From: an uncultured Prevotella sp.
GTDB lineage: Bacteria > Bacteroidota > Bacteroidia > Bacteroidales > Bacteroidaceae
Direction: 5' to 3'
NCBI GenBank assembly: GCA_900554695.1
Contig: USHV01000011.1
Span: 10,956-74,955 of the forward strand
Length of the DNA: 64,000 nt
The number at the start of each line of letters is the position of its first letter. Positions within the stretch are counted from its first letter, which is position 1. Positions 52,228 to 61,477 of the stretch are shown one piece after another. A program made the translations under genes and the position numbers. Below the pieces are notes generated by a model, which ran no database searches, was not told the DNA's origin, and worked only from the letters and a program-made list of their open reading frames with translations.

Positions 52228-52337
52228 CAATAAAGCCCATTTCGGCACACGATAAAGCCTGTTTCACCACTCGAAAAAGCCCGTTTCACACCTCAATAAA
52301 GCCCATTTCGGAGCACGAAATGGGCCATTTCGCAACG
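52228..52337. repeat. Array D: five tandem 22-bp units with internal dyad symmetry
   Basis: Units start at 52228, 52250, 52272, 52294 and 52316; a degraded unit follows. Four share AAAGCCC centres (GATAAAGCCTGTTTC, GAAAAAGCCCGTTTC) and the last carries the perfect dyad GAAATGGGCCATTTC as in array A. Array D is the most homogeneous of the four. CGCGTATTTGCG at 52413-52424 is the reverse complement of the 12-mer near arrays A and B. Confidence 0.85.
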
Positions 52338-52628
52338 CCTAAAAAACCATGTGACATCGCATTTTCGTCTAAACCACTGACAGACAGCCACTTGGCTAAA
52401 GCCGCCATTTTTCGCGTATTTGCGGGCAAGGATGCCTCTGCTCGGCTACAGACGAATTATGACGGGTTTACGACGCCGATTTTTAACACTTCCGACCATC
52501 CCCGCCTCAACACATCTCATATTCATCATGACGCCATAAAATATCATATCATAACATTTTAACAACATTTTCTTTATATTCAGCATCAAATATAGCCACA
52601 CACGTTCGAGTTTATGACATAAAATTAC

Positions 52629-52636
52629 TACCTTTG
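52629..52636 (+). promoter_or_regulatory. -7 element of the acyltransferase gene
   Basis: TACCTTTG at 52629-52636 followed by C, about 75 bp upstream of the ATG at 52709. The -33 position reads TTCG instead of TTG. Confidence 0.5.
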
Positions 52637-52708
52637 CATCTGTCCCGCAAAATAAGCCAATGACAAAGCACAAATCATTTTAATAACTAAAAATACTACA
52701 CACAAAAG

Positions 52709-53797
52709 ATGAAACGTATTGTCTTTCTTGATTACGTACGCGTGTTCGCATGCTTTCTCGTGATGCTCGTCCACGCCAGTGAGAACTTCTACGGAGCAGC
52801 CGGTTCCACCGACATGGCAGGTCCGCAATCATTCCTTGCCACCGAGTCAGACCGTCTGTGGGTGAGCATCTACGACGGATTCTCACGCATGTCTGTACCT
52901 CTGTTCATGATTGTGTCGGCCTTTCTGCTCGCCCCGATGAAGGAAGGACAGACCACGTGGCAGTTCTACCGCAAGCGCAGCCTGCGCATCCTGCCGCCGT
53001 TCTTTGTCTTCATGATACTCTACAGCACGCTGCCTCTGCTTTGGGGACAGATAGACGGAGCGACCTCTATAAAGGACCTCTCGCGCATACTTCTCAACTT
53101 CCCCACCCTCGCAGGCCATCTGTGGTTCATGTATCCGCTGTTCAGCCTCTATCTGTTCATACCGTTCATATCGCCGTGGCTCAGCAAAGCCACAGCCAAG
53201 GAGGAGCGTTTCTTCATCGTGCTGTTCCTCATCTCCACCTGCATGCCGTTCCTCAACCGCTGGTGTGGCGAGGTATGGGGACAGTGTTTCTGGAACGAGT
53301 ATCACATGCTCTGGTACTTCTCGGGCTATCTGGGCTATCTTGTCCTGGCCCACTACATACGCGTTCACCTCACATGGAACAGGAAGACACGTTTCACCCG
53401 CGGCCTGCTGCTCATGGTTGTCGGCGCCGTCATAACAATCTTGTCGTTCTATGTCCAGGCCGTTCCGGGCGTAACCCACTCCACACCTGTGCTTGAGATA
53501 GGCTGGTCGTTCTGCACAATCAACTGCGTTATGCTCACAGCCGGCGCGTTCCTCATGTTCACATGCATCGAGACAAAGAAAGCACCGAAGATGATAACCG
53601 ACCTCTCCAAACTCAGCTACGGCATGTATCTCATGCACATTTTCTGGCTGGGCATGTGGGCAGGAGTGTTCAAATCCACTCTCGCACTGCCCACCGTGGC
53701 TGCCATTCCGTGCATAGCCGTATGCACATTTGTATGTTGTTACATCACAACCAAGATCATTTCGCTTGTTCCGGGCAGCAAGTGGGTGATAGGATAA
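52709..53797 (+). CDS. Acyltransferase 3 family integral membrane protein
   Basis: A 362-residue membrane protein with about ten helices. The N-terminus KRIVFLDYVRVFACFLVMLVHASENFYG carries the conserved catalytic His of the acyltransferase 3 family (OafA/WecH-like) and RKRSLRILPPFFVFMIL the second basic motif. These enzymes O-acetylate or otherwise acylate surface sugars. The acceptor is not known; no glycan cluster is next to it. Monocistronic between array D and a terminator. Confidence 0.88.
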   Translation: MKRIVFLDYVRVFACFLVMLVHASENFYGAAGSTDMAGPQSFLATESDRLWVSIYDGFSRMSVPLFMIVSAFLLAPMKEGQTTWQFYRKRSLRILPPFFVFMILYSTLPLLWGQIDGATSIKDLSRILLNFPTLAGHLWFMYPLFSLYLFIPFISPWLSKATAKEERFFIVLFLISTCMPFLNRWCGEVWGQCFWNEYHMLWYFSGYLGYLVLAHYIRVHLTWNRKTRFTRGLLLMVVGAVITILSFYVQAVPGVTHSTPVLEIGWSFCTINCVMLTAGAFLMFTCIETKKAPKMITDLSKLSYGMYLMHIFWLGMWAGVFKSTLALPTVAAIPCIAVCTFVCCYITTKIISLVPGSKWVIG

Positions 53798-53828
53798 AAA
53801 CAAGTTTGAAATATAACAAACATCAATA

Positions 53829-53871
53829 AACGGGAAAAACGTCATATTATCTTTTTGATGTTTTTCCCGTT
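53829..53871 (+). terminator. Terminator of the acyltransferase gene
   Basis: AACGGGAAAAACGTCA (53829-53844) and TGATGTTTTTCCCGTT (53856-53871) pair with one mismatch. 31 bp after the stop. Confidence 0.75.
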
Positions 53872-53887
53872 AAAAAGTATCGATTTG

Positions 53888-53918
53888 TTTGTTTTTTAAA
53901 ATAAAACATATATCTTTG
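53888..53918 (+). promoter_or_regulatory. Bacteroidota-type promoter for gdhA
   Basis: TTTG at 53888-53891 and TATCTTTG at 53911-53918, 19 bp apart. The ATG at 54044 gives a 5' leader of about 120 nt. Confidence 0.7.
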
Positions 53919-54043
53919 CAACCGGAAATTATAAAAACAATGAAAAAAGGAGTCCAATAAAATACTCCTGTCATCCGTTTATCAGCCGACGAAGCTGATG
54001 TTTTTTCGGACATCATAACTATCAAATAACTAACAGAAAAGAA

Positions 54044-55378
54044 ATGAGAGCCACTGAAGTTGTAGAAAATCTTAAAAGAAGATTTCCTAACGAGCCTGAG
54101 TACATACAGGCCGTAAGCCAGGTGTTAGGCACCATCGAAGACGAGTACAACAAACATCCGGAGTTTGAGAAAGCCAACCTTATAGAGCGTCTGTGCATTC
54201 CCGACCGCCTCGTGGAATTCCGCGTGACGTGGGTCGACGACAAAGGCAACGTGCAGACAAACATGGGTTACCGTGTGCAGCACAACAATGCCATAGGCCC
54301 GTACAAGGGAGGTCTGCGCTTCCATGCATCGGTAAACCTCAGCATTCTGAAGTTCCTCGCATTCGAGCAGACATTCAAGAATTCGCTCACCACGCTGCCC
54401 ATGGGCGGCGCCAAAGGTGGTTCAGACTTCTCGCCGCGCGGCAAGAGCAACGCCGAGGTGATGCGTTTCTGTCAGGCTTTCATGAACGAGCTCTACCGCC
54501 ATATAGGTCCCGACGAGGACGTTCCGGCCGGAGACATCGGCGTGGGAGGCCGTGAAGTTGGCTATCTGTTCGGACAATACAAGAAGCTGACCCACCAGTT
54601 CAGCGGTATTCTCACCGGAAAGGGAATAGAATTCGGAGGCTCGCTCATACGTCCTGAGGCAACAGGATATGGCAATGTGTATTTCCTTGAGAACATGCTC
54701 AAGACCCGCAACATCGACCTCAAGGGCAAGACAGTGCTTGTGAGCGGCGCGGGTAACGTGGCACAATACACAGTGGAGAAACTCATCCAGCTCGGAGCCA
54801 AACCCGTTACGCTGTCCGACTCGGACGGTTACATATACGATCCGGACGGCATAGACGAGGAGAAACTGGCTTATGTCAAGGAACTGAAGAACATAGAGCG
54901 CGGACGCATCAGCGAGTATGCCGAGAAATACGGCGTCAAGTATGTGCCGGGCGCAAAGCCATGGTTTGAGAAAGCCGACATAGCTCTGCCTTCAGCCACA
55001 CAGAACGAGATAAACGAGGAGGCAGCCAAAGCACTCGTGGCAAACGGTGTATTCGCCGTGAGCGAGGGCGCGAACATGCCTTCTACGCCAGAAGCCATCA
55101 AGGTGTTCCAGGACGCCAAGATACTTTATTCACCGGGAAAGGCCGCAAACGCCGGCGGAGTGGCAGTGTCAGGACTGGAGATGAGCCAGAACTCAGAGCG
55201 TCTGCGTTGGAGCAGCGAGGAGGTGGACAAGAAACTCCACGACATCATGAACGACATCCACGAGAACTGCGTGAAATATGGCACAGAGCCCGATGGCTAC
55301 ATCAACTACGTGAAGGGCGCCAATGTCGCAGGATTCCTGAAGGTGGCAAAAGCCATGATGGCACAGGGAATAGTCTGA
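54044..55378 (+). CDS. gdhA: NADP-specific glutamate dehydrogenase
   Basis: A 444-residue hexameric GDH that forms glutamate from 2-oxoglutarate and ammonium. Seen: RVQHNNAIGPYKGGLRFHASVNLSILKFLAFEQTFKNSLT, the substrate Lys motif LPMGGAKGGSDFSP, DVPAGDIGVGGREVGYLFGQYKKL, and Rossmann GKTVLVSGAGNVAQYTVEKL with a Ser/Asp pattern suggesting NADP. Its 5' leader of about 120 nt is long and could carry regulation, but I see no riboswitch class in it. Confidence 0.96.
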   Translation: MRATEVVENLKRRFPNEPEYIQAVSQVLGTIEDEYNKHPEFEKANLIERLCIPDRLVEFRVTWVDDKGNVQTNMGYRVQHNNAIGPYKGGLRFHASVNLSILKFLAFEQTFKNSLTTLPMGGAKGGSDFSPRGKSNAEVMRFCQAFMNELYRHIGPDEDVPAGDIGVGGREVGYLFGQYKKLTHQFSGILTGKGIEFGGSLIRPEATGYGNVYFLENMLKTRNIDLKGKTVLVSGAGNVAQYTVEKLIQLGAKPVTLSDSDGYIYDPDGIDEEKLAYVKELKNIERGRISEYAEKYGVKYVPGAKPWFEKADIALPSATQNEINEEAAKALVANGVFAVSEGANMPSTPEAIKVFQDAKILYSPGKAANAGGVAVSGLEMSQNSERLRWSSEEVDKKLHDIMNDIHENCVKYGTEPDGYINYVKGANVAGFLKVAKAMMAQGIV

Positions 55379-55410
55379 TTTTTGCACAGATTCATAAACT
55401 GAAAACAAGC

Positions 55411-55448
55411 AAATATAGTACAGCCGGCATGATGGCTGTACTATATTT
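55411..55448 (+). terminator. Terminator of gdhA
   Basis: A 15-bp perfect stem AAATATAGTACAGCC (55411-55425) / GGCTGTACTATATTT (55434-55448) followed by TTTTATTG. The remaining 240 bp to the next gene are AT-rich with no clear promoter. Confidence 0.85.
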
Positions 55449-55685
55449 TTTTATTGTCGCGCACCGGACCGCAGCTGCACGGCCGTGGCTTGACACCGAA
55501 TGTGCGCGCTGCCCCACCCGCACAACACTCACACATTTTTATCTGAATATCATGATTATAAGCCGCCTGTTGGTTAATAAAGGTTAAAGTTAGTTTATAT
55601 TACGGCATATAAAGTGTCTTATTTATAGATAAAGACATTTTATATACACGGAAAATAAAACATTGTTAAATATAAACACACACAT

Positions 55686-57614
55686 ATGAGCAATCATCAC
55701 AATAGACTGACGACATTTGTCCTGTTGGCATTATTGGCTGTCTGCATCAGCGCAAACGCACTCGAAGTGACGGTGAAAAGCCCTGGAACGCTGAACACAC
55801 TGATAAAGAGCAGCGACAAATACAGGATTACCACACTGAAAATAGACGGCACAATAAATTCGGAAGATATAATGTTGCTGCGCGACATGGCGGGATGCGA
55901 CGCCTATGAACTCCGCACCGAAGGCCGGCTGAGAAGCATAGACATGGGCGGAGTGACGTTTGCCGAAGACAACACTCGGTTCATAGAAGGCAACAACAAC
56001 AGCATAATAAACGATGCCTACACCATTCCGGCATACATGTTCAGCAACTGCAACATCGAAAAAATAGTGCTGCCGCGAAACATCAGGAAAATAGATGCGT
56101 ATGCGTTCCGCAACACGGCACTGAAATCCATCACTCTTCCGGAGAATATCATAGTGAAAGATTATGCCTTCCAGGGATGCAGAAAATTGTCGGAGGTGTT
56201 GTTTCCTGACTTTACCAAAGAGTTGTGGTCAGAATGTTTCAGCAGATGCTCAAACCTGAGAACCATGACAATAAACAACATCGGACTGCTGGGCTCAAGA
56301 GCGTTCAAGGATATGGAGAACCTCACCGATATAACCATAAAGGGTATCATAGGCCATGTTGACGGGTGGATGTGCCGCGATCTGCCGAGTCTGAAGTCCA
56401 TACGGTTCGAAGGTTTCATCCTGAACACCGGTAGCTCCATCATTGCCGAGGACTGTCCGCAGCTGAGCGAGATTGTGTTCTCGGGCACATGTATGCCAAT
56501 GGGATTCGGAAGCGTGAAGGAATGTCCTCTGATGAAGAAATGCACCGTGACCGGATATGTAATAAAATCGGGCGACAAGAACTTCATAGAATATGAGGAA
56601 CCGGTGACATTCAGCAAGCAGATGGAGGACGCCTGCCGAAGATTTGAGGAGATTATATCCAAAGACGAATACTCCAACATCTTCGGTGTGAAGAACACAA
56701 TATACGATATGGTGGTCATTCTGACAGACATCGGAGAGAGCCTTAAAGCCGCACAATATACCAAACTGGCTGCTGACTACAGTTATAAAGAAGCTGAACA
56801 GGAAAAGCAACAGCCAAAGTTGGCCGGTAATATACTGGACGTCAATCTGGATTTTGTCAAACTTCTGAAGACATCGAAACCTTACGGTGCTCACGACGCA
56901 AGCAATACCAAGCGTTTCACTTATGCTTCCGCAAACGATCCGAAGGTGAAGAAAATAAAGGATTTCTTCAATCTTGAACACATTGCCGGCAACGGTGACG
57001 AGATATCAAAGATGAAGAACATCATGCGATGGCTGCACGACAACATAAGACATGACGGTTCGGGAGGCTTCCCGCCGAACACCGATCGCAACGCCATCGA
57101 CCTCTACAAAGCATGCAAAGCAAGAAATTGCGGACTCAACTCGCGTGGTCTGTCCATTGTCCTGGCCGAACTCTATCTTGCCATGGGATGGCCTGCCCGG
57201 TTCATCACCTGCCAGTCGATGTATTCCGACGACCTTGAATGTCACATTGTCGTAGTTGTGTGGAGCCGCACACTGGGAAAATGGATTATGATGGATCCGA
57301 CATACGATGCGTATGTATGCGATGAGAACGGTCTTCTGCTGCATCCTGGAGAGATAAGAAGACGCATGATAGAGGGCAAGAGACTCGTCCTCAACGATGA
57401 TGCCAACTGGAATCACACGCTCAAATTCACAGAGAAGAATTATCTTTATGAATACATGGCGAAGAATCTTTTCCTTCTCAGTGCCTACATCGACAGCTAT
57501 CCTAACGTTGAATCGGATGGCAACAGCACATACTACACGCTGCAACCTGAAGGCTTCAACACTCAGATAGGCACCGCAACGTGCGACGAGGAGTGGTTCT
57601 GGCAGAAGCCATAA
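55686..57614 (+). CDS. BspA-type LRR protein with transglutaminase-like domain, catalytic Cys replaced by Ser
   Basis: A 642-residue secreted protein. Signal peptide (TTFVLLALLAVCISANA), then BspA-type leucine-rich repeats (about 100-260: AFRNTALKSITLPENIIVKDYAFQGCRKLSEVLFPD, CFSRCSNLRTMTINNIGLLGSRAFKDMENLTDITIKG), a helical linker and a transglutaminase-like domain (about 440-580). The triad position for Cys is Ser486 (in GLNSRGLSIVL); His520 (LECHIVVVVWS) and Asp537 (MMDPTYDAYV) are retained. The tandem paralogue has Cys at this position. Probably outer-surface or periplasmic; activity doubtful. Confidence 0.85.
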   Translation: MSNHHNRLTTFVLLALLAVCISANALEVTVKSPGTLNTLIKSSDKYRITTLKIDGTINSEDIMLLRDMAGCDAYELRTEGRLRSIDMGGVTFAEDNTRFIEGNNNSIINDAYTIPAYMFSNCNIEKIVLPRNIRKIDAYAFRNTALKSITLPENIIVKDYAFQGCRKLSEVLFPDFTKELWSECFSRCSNLRTMTINNIGLLGSRAFKDMENLTDITIKGIIGHVDGWMCRDLPSLKSIRFEGFILNTGSSIIAEDCPQLSEIVFSGTCMPMGFGSVKECPLMKKCTVTGYVIKSGDKNFIEYEEPVTFSKQMEDACRRFEEIISKDEYSNIFGVKNTIYDMVVILTDIGESLKAAQYTKLAADYSYKEAEQEKQQPKLAGNILDVNLDFVKLLKTSKPYGAHDASNTKRFTYASANDPKVKKIKDFFNLEHIAGNGDEISKMKNIMRWLHDNIRHDGSGGFPPNTDRNAIDLYKACKARNCGLNSRGLSIVLAELYLAMGWPARFITCQSMYSDDLECHIVVVVWSRTLGKWIMMDPTYDAYVCDENGLLLHPGEIRRRMIEGKRLVLNDDANWNHTLKFTEKNYLYEYMAKNLFLLSAYIDSYPNVESDGNSTYYTLQPEGFNTQIGTATCDEEWFWQKP

Positions 57615-57665
57615 GCCATCATTAATGAATGATAAACATTTTTATTTAACCAACATATACTTATT

Positions 57666-59627
57666 ATGAGTAGCAAATGTAAGAACATTCTTCTGCTTGT
57701 CATCCTGCTGTTGCAGGTTTCCGGCATATCAGCAAGCAGAAAAGACGTAATCGTGAAAACGCCGGGGACACTGAAGACACTGATATCAGACAGTGAGAAA
57801 TACGAAATAACCGACCTGAAGATCGGCGGCTGCCTGAACGCGGAAGACCTGATCATGCTGCGCGACATGGCGGGATGCGACAAGAACGAGAACTATACCA
57901 AAGGCCGGCTGAAACATATCGACATGACTGATGTAACCATTGTGGCCGACAAAAAAAAACACACAGAGAACGGGAAAAGCAGTTATATATATGAAACAAC
58001 ATTTCCTGAATACATGTTCAGCAAATGCCGCATCGAGAAAATAAAACTCCCTAAAGGCATAAAAAGCATCGGGAAAATGGCTTTCATGCAGTCCGCCCTA
58101 AAGGAAATAACCCTACCGGAGGACATCATACTGGAAGAAGGGGCATTTCAGTCTTGTCGCAATCTGTCGAAAATCACGTTTCCGTCCTACACAAAAGAAA
58201 TAAATTATAATTGTTTTGCCGGTTGCAGCAAACTGAAGAAGATTGTAATAAACAACATCGGATATATTTCCTCACGTGCGTTCATGCAGATAGAGAATGT
58301 CAAGGAGATAACCATACGCGGCGTTCTCGGCCACGTCGACGGATGGATGTGCTACGACCTGCCGTCGCTTGAGACATTGAAGTTTGAAAACTTCATAATA
58401 AGCACGGGCGGACCTGACATAGCCGAGAAATGTCCGAACCTGAAAGAAATTGTCTTCTCGGGCGATTGCGTGTCAATGGGATTCGGTAAGGTGACCGACT
58501 GCCCGCTGATAACGAAGTGCACAGTCAAGGGAAATATATTCAATTCTAACGACAAAGACTTCATTGAATATAAGGAACCGTTAAGCCATATTCCTGAATT
58601 AATGAAGACATGCGCCAAGCTCGACAGCCTGACCAAGATGCCGCAATATTCTGATATGTTCGGAACAAAATTTGTATTGTATGACCTCACGTGCATGTAT
58701 TCACGTATAGGAGAGAAGGAGAAAGCCGTAAAGGCCCTTGAGAGAGCCATAAACAGCGGCTACGGCGACTATAAATGGATATTGCAGGACAATGATCTCG
58801 ACAACATAAGAAACGAAGAAGGATTCAAGAAACTGGTAGAGGAACTGCGCAAGACCAAAGATTATCTGTACGTGTTGAAGCACAGCGGATCCTACGCAGC
58901 GCCCGATACGACAAACACGAAGAGGTTCACTTATGCCTCGCCCAATGATGAGGACATGAAGAAGATAAGGACTTTCTTCAATCTTGACAAGATAGCCGGC
59001 AACGGAGATGAGATTTCACAGATAAAGAACATCATGTACTGGCTGCACGACAATATAGTACACGACGGATCGGGAGGATTTCCACAGAAAACCAAACGCA
59101 ACGCCATCGACCTTTACAACGCCTGCAAGGCACAGAACCGTGGACTTAACTGCCGCGGACTTGCCATTGTCCTGTCAGAGATGTATATGGCAATGGGATG
59201 GCCGGCACGCTTCATCACCTGCGAACCGAAGGACTACAGACACGACAACGACTGCCATGTGATAGTGATGGTATGGAGCCGAACACTCGGGAAATGGATA
59301 TGGATGGACCCTACGTTTGCCGCATACGTCTGCGACGAAAACGGTCTTCTGCTGCATCCAGGAGAGGTAAGACAGCGCCTGATAGAAGGAAAGCCGCTCG
59401 TGCTGAATAAAGATGCGAACTGGAATCATAAGACCATGCAGACCAAAGAAGATTATCTCGACGAATACATGGCGAAAAACCTGTATTATCTGAGCACCTA
59501 CCTCAACAATGGTTCTAACGTGGAAAACGGCAACCTCAGCAATTATTTCACGCTGAAACCTGAAGGTTCTGACGCCCAAATAGGCAACGACACTTACGAC
59601 GAATCGTGGTTCTGGCAGAAGCCATGA
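57666..59627 (+). CDS. BspA-type LRR protein with transglutaminase-like domain, intact triad
   Basis: A 653-residue paralogue of the preceding gene, 51 bp downstream. Signal peptide MSSKCKNILLLVILLLQVSGISA, LRRs (AFMQSALKEITLPEDIILEEGAFQSCRNLSKITFPS), then a segment absent from the paralogue that looks TPR-like (EKEKAVKALERAINSGYGDYKWILQDNDLDNIRNEEGFKKL), and the transglutaminase-like domain with Cys496 (GLNCRGLAIVL), His531 (NDCHVIVMVWS) and Asp548 (WMDPTFAAYV). These enzymes cut or cross-link peptides. The two proteins share the same C-terminal tail WFWQKP. Confidence 0.87.
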   Translation: MSSKCKNILLLVILLLQVSGISASRKDVIVKTPGTLKTLISDSEKYEITDLKIGGCLNAEDLIMLRDMAGCDKNENYTKGRLKHIDMTDVTIVADKKKHTENGKSSYIYETTFPEYMFSKCRIEKIKLPKGIKSIGKMAFMQSALKEITLPEDIILEEGAFQSCRNLSKITFPSYTKEINYNCFAGCSKLKKIVINNIGYISSRAFMQIENVKEITIRGVLGHVDGWMCYDLPSLETLKFENFIISTGGPDIAEKCPNLKEIVFSGDCVSMGFGKVTDCPLITKCTVKGNIFNSNDKDFIEYKEPLSHIPELMKTCAKLDSLTKMPQYSDMFGTKFVLYDLTCMYSRIGEKEKAVKALERAINSGYGDYKWILQDNDLDNIRNEEGFKKLVEELRKTKDYLYVLKHSGSYAAPDTTNTKRFTYASPNDEDMKKIRTFFNLDKIAGNGDEISQIKNIMYWLHDNIVHDGSGGFPQKTKRNAIDLYNACKAQNRGLNCRGLAIVLSEMYMAMGWPARFITCEPKDYRHDNDCHVIVMVWSRTLGKWIWMDPTFAAYVCDENGLLLHPGEVRQRLIEGKPLVLNKDANWNHKTMQTKEDYLDEYMAKNLYYLSTYLNNGSNVENGNLSNYFTLKPEGSDAQIGNDTYDESWFWQKP

Positions 59628-59691
59628 GCCGATGACTGCGGTCAATACAGCAATCATTGAGTTGTCATAGAATCAATATAAAGCAATAGTC

Positions 59692-59731
59692 AAGCCCGTT
59701 ACCGGTATAAATATCAACCGGCAACGGGCTT
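59692..59731 (+). terminator. Terminator of the LRR-transglutaminase pair
   Basis: AAGCCCGTTaCCGGT (59692-59706) pairs with ACCGG-c-AACGGGCTT (59717-59731) followed by TCTTATTAT. 65 bp after the stop. Confidence 0.8.
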
Positions 59732-60123
59732 TCTTATTATATTTACGCGACACGGATATTCAAAGTATAATCGGAAGGAAACGCCGAAACATAAAGAGTC
59801 ACATACATACTCGGGACACAATAAAAGCATCTCCTAAACATTCCCGATACATTCTCCTGCCTCCGCCACACTTATACGACAATGCGCCTAAAAGAAAAAT
59901 GCCCGAATTGCAGAGCAATCCAGGCATTCATTTTAATGATTTTTCAATTGGCGGTGCGTACGGGACTTTAACTTACACAATCAAGAAATCTCATAAAACT
60001 GCAATATACTGATAATAATCAAGTTATTATAAATCGGCTATATTACTAAATATCATTAAATACCTTTTGCTATTTCAATTATTGGGTGTATATTTGGGTG
60101 TTGAATTTCAAACGCACCCAATT
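59732..60123. other. Junction region before the integrative element, with a tRNA-3'-end-like stretch
   Basis: About 390 bp without a gene. A weak hairpin AATGCC / GGCATT lies near 59906-59935. At 59950-59974 the sequence GGCGGTGCGTACGGGACTTT resembles the 3' end of a tRNA read in reverse (GGTG...GGGACTTGAACCC) but diverges at once, so it could be a remnant of an attachment site. This is a resemblance only. Confidence 0.3.
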
Positions 60124-61407
60124 ATGAATATCAAACGAAACATCATCTTTTCATTGGAAAGCCGGAAGAAGAACGGAGTGCCAATCGTGGAGAATGTCCC
60201 TATCCGTATGCGTGTGGTTTTCGCCAGCCACCGCATTGAGTTCACAACGGGCTACCGCATTGATGTCGCCAAATGGGATGCCGACAAGCAGCGGGTAAAG
60301 AACGGATGCACCAACAAGCTGAAGCAAAGCGCATCGGAAATCAATGCGGACTTGCTGAAATACTACACCGAAATACAGAATATCTTCAAGGAGTTCGAGG
60401 TGCAGGGATTCATGCCCACTACCGAACAGGTAAAGGATGCGTTCAACAGATTGCACGATGGGAAAAAGGAAGAGGAGGAAGCCCCGGTGGTGTTTCTTCC
60501 GTTGGAGGTGTTTGATGAGTTCACTAAGGAGTGCGGCACGCAAAACGGTTGGTCTGATGCCACCTATGAGAAGTTTGCCGCAGTAAGGAAACATCTTGAA
60601 AAGTTTGACAAGGGACTGACTTTTGAATCGTTGGACGAACCCAAGCTAACAAAGTATGTGAATTTCCTGAAAGACACCGAAGATATGCGGAACACGTCCA
60701 TCATGAAACAGGTTGCTTATCTGAAATGGTTCCTGCGCTGGTGTACCAAGAAAGGGTATTGCATGAACAATGCCTATGAAGATTTCAACCCCAAATTACG
60801 AAGCACACCGAAAAAGGTGATATTCCTCACTTGGGAAGAACTGAACAAACTCAAAAATTATCAGATACCCGACACAAAGCAATACCTTGAACGGGTGAGG
60901 GATGTCTTTCTGTTCTGTTGCTTTACCGGACTCCGGTATTCGGATGTGCATAATCTGAAGAAAAGCGACATCAGGGACGGATATATAGAAATTACTACCG
61001 TAAAGACCGCAGAAAGGCTCATCATCGAACTTAACAACCACAGCAAGGCAATACTCGACAAATACAAGGGTGTGGAATTTGAGGGGCACAAGGCTCTCCC
61101 TGTCATAAGCAACCAAAAGATGAATGACTATTTGAAGGAACTGGGCGAACTTGCCGAAATCAACGAACCTGTAAGTGAAACCTACTACAAAGGAAGCAGC
61201 CGTATAGACACCATTACACCCAAATACGCATTGCTGGGTACCCATGCCGGGAGAAGGACTTTCATCTGTAACGCTCTGGCTCTCGGTATTCCGGCACAGG
61301 TAGTGATGAAATGGACGGGACATAGCGACTACAAGGCTATGAAACCCTACATCGACATTGCCGATGATGTGAAAGCCAGTGCAATGAACAAATTCAACCA
61401 ACTATAA
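60124..61407 (+). CDS. Tyrosine recombinase / integrase
   Basis: A 427-residue site-specific recombinase of the Bacteroidales mobile-element type. N-terminal arm-binding domain (MNIKRNIIFSLESRKKNGVPIVENVPIRMRVVFASHRIEFTTGYRIDVAKWDADKQRVKNG), SAM-like core-binding domain (about 140-240) and catalytic domain with Arg271 (TGLRYSDVHNL), His374-x2-Arg377 (LLGTHAGRRTF), His400 (MKWTGHSDYKAMKPYI) and nucleophile Tyr409. All residues are present, so it should be active. ATG at 60124 starts the family N-terminus. First gene of the element at the right end of the window. Confidence 0.93.
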   Translation: MNIKRNIIFSLESRKKNGVPIVENVPIRMRVVFASHRIEFTTGYRIDVAKWDADKQRVKNGCTNKLKQSASEINADLLKYYTEIQNIFKEFEVQGFMPTTEQVKDAFNRLHDGKKEEEEAPVVFLPLEVFDEFTKECGTQNGWSDATYEKFAAVRKHLEKFDKGLTFESLDEPKLTKYVNFLKDTEDMRNTSIMKQVAYLKWFLRWCTKKGYCMNNAYEDFNPKLRSTPKKVIFLTWEELNKLKNYQIPDTKQYLERVRDVFLFCCFTGLRYSDVHNLKKSDIRDGYIEITTVKTAERLIIELNNHSKAILDKYKGVEFEGHKALPVISNQKMNDYLKELGELAEINEPVSETYYKGSSRIDTITPKYALLGTHAGRRTFICNALALGIPAQVVMKWTGHSDYKAMKPYIDIADDVKASAMNKFNQL

Positions 61408-61448
61408 AAAACAATCAGCAAGTTTCACGGGATGCCTGTTATTGGGCT

Positions 61449-61456
61449 TATCTTTG
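61449..61456 (+). promoter_or_regulatory. -7 element of the DUF1016 gene
   Basis: TATCTTTG at 61449-61456, 22 bp before the ATG at 61478. TTG at the expected spacing is missing. Confidence 0.45.
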
Positions 61457-61477
61457 TGACTTTCAATACATACAACA

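Noticed and set aside
52883..53845. 320-residue minus-strand frame
   Set aside because: Antisense to the acyltransferase; no domain features.
53919..54043. Riboswitch in the gdhA leader
   Set aside because: The leader is long, but I find no conserved aptamer core or terminator-antiterminator pair.
59950..59974. A full tRNA gene
   Set aside because: Only the 3'-end-like stretch is seen; no anticodon arm or acceptor partner could be folded.
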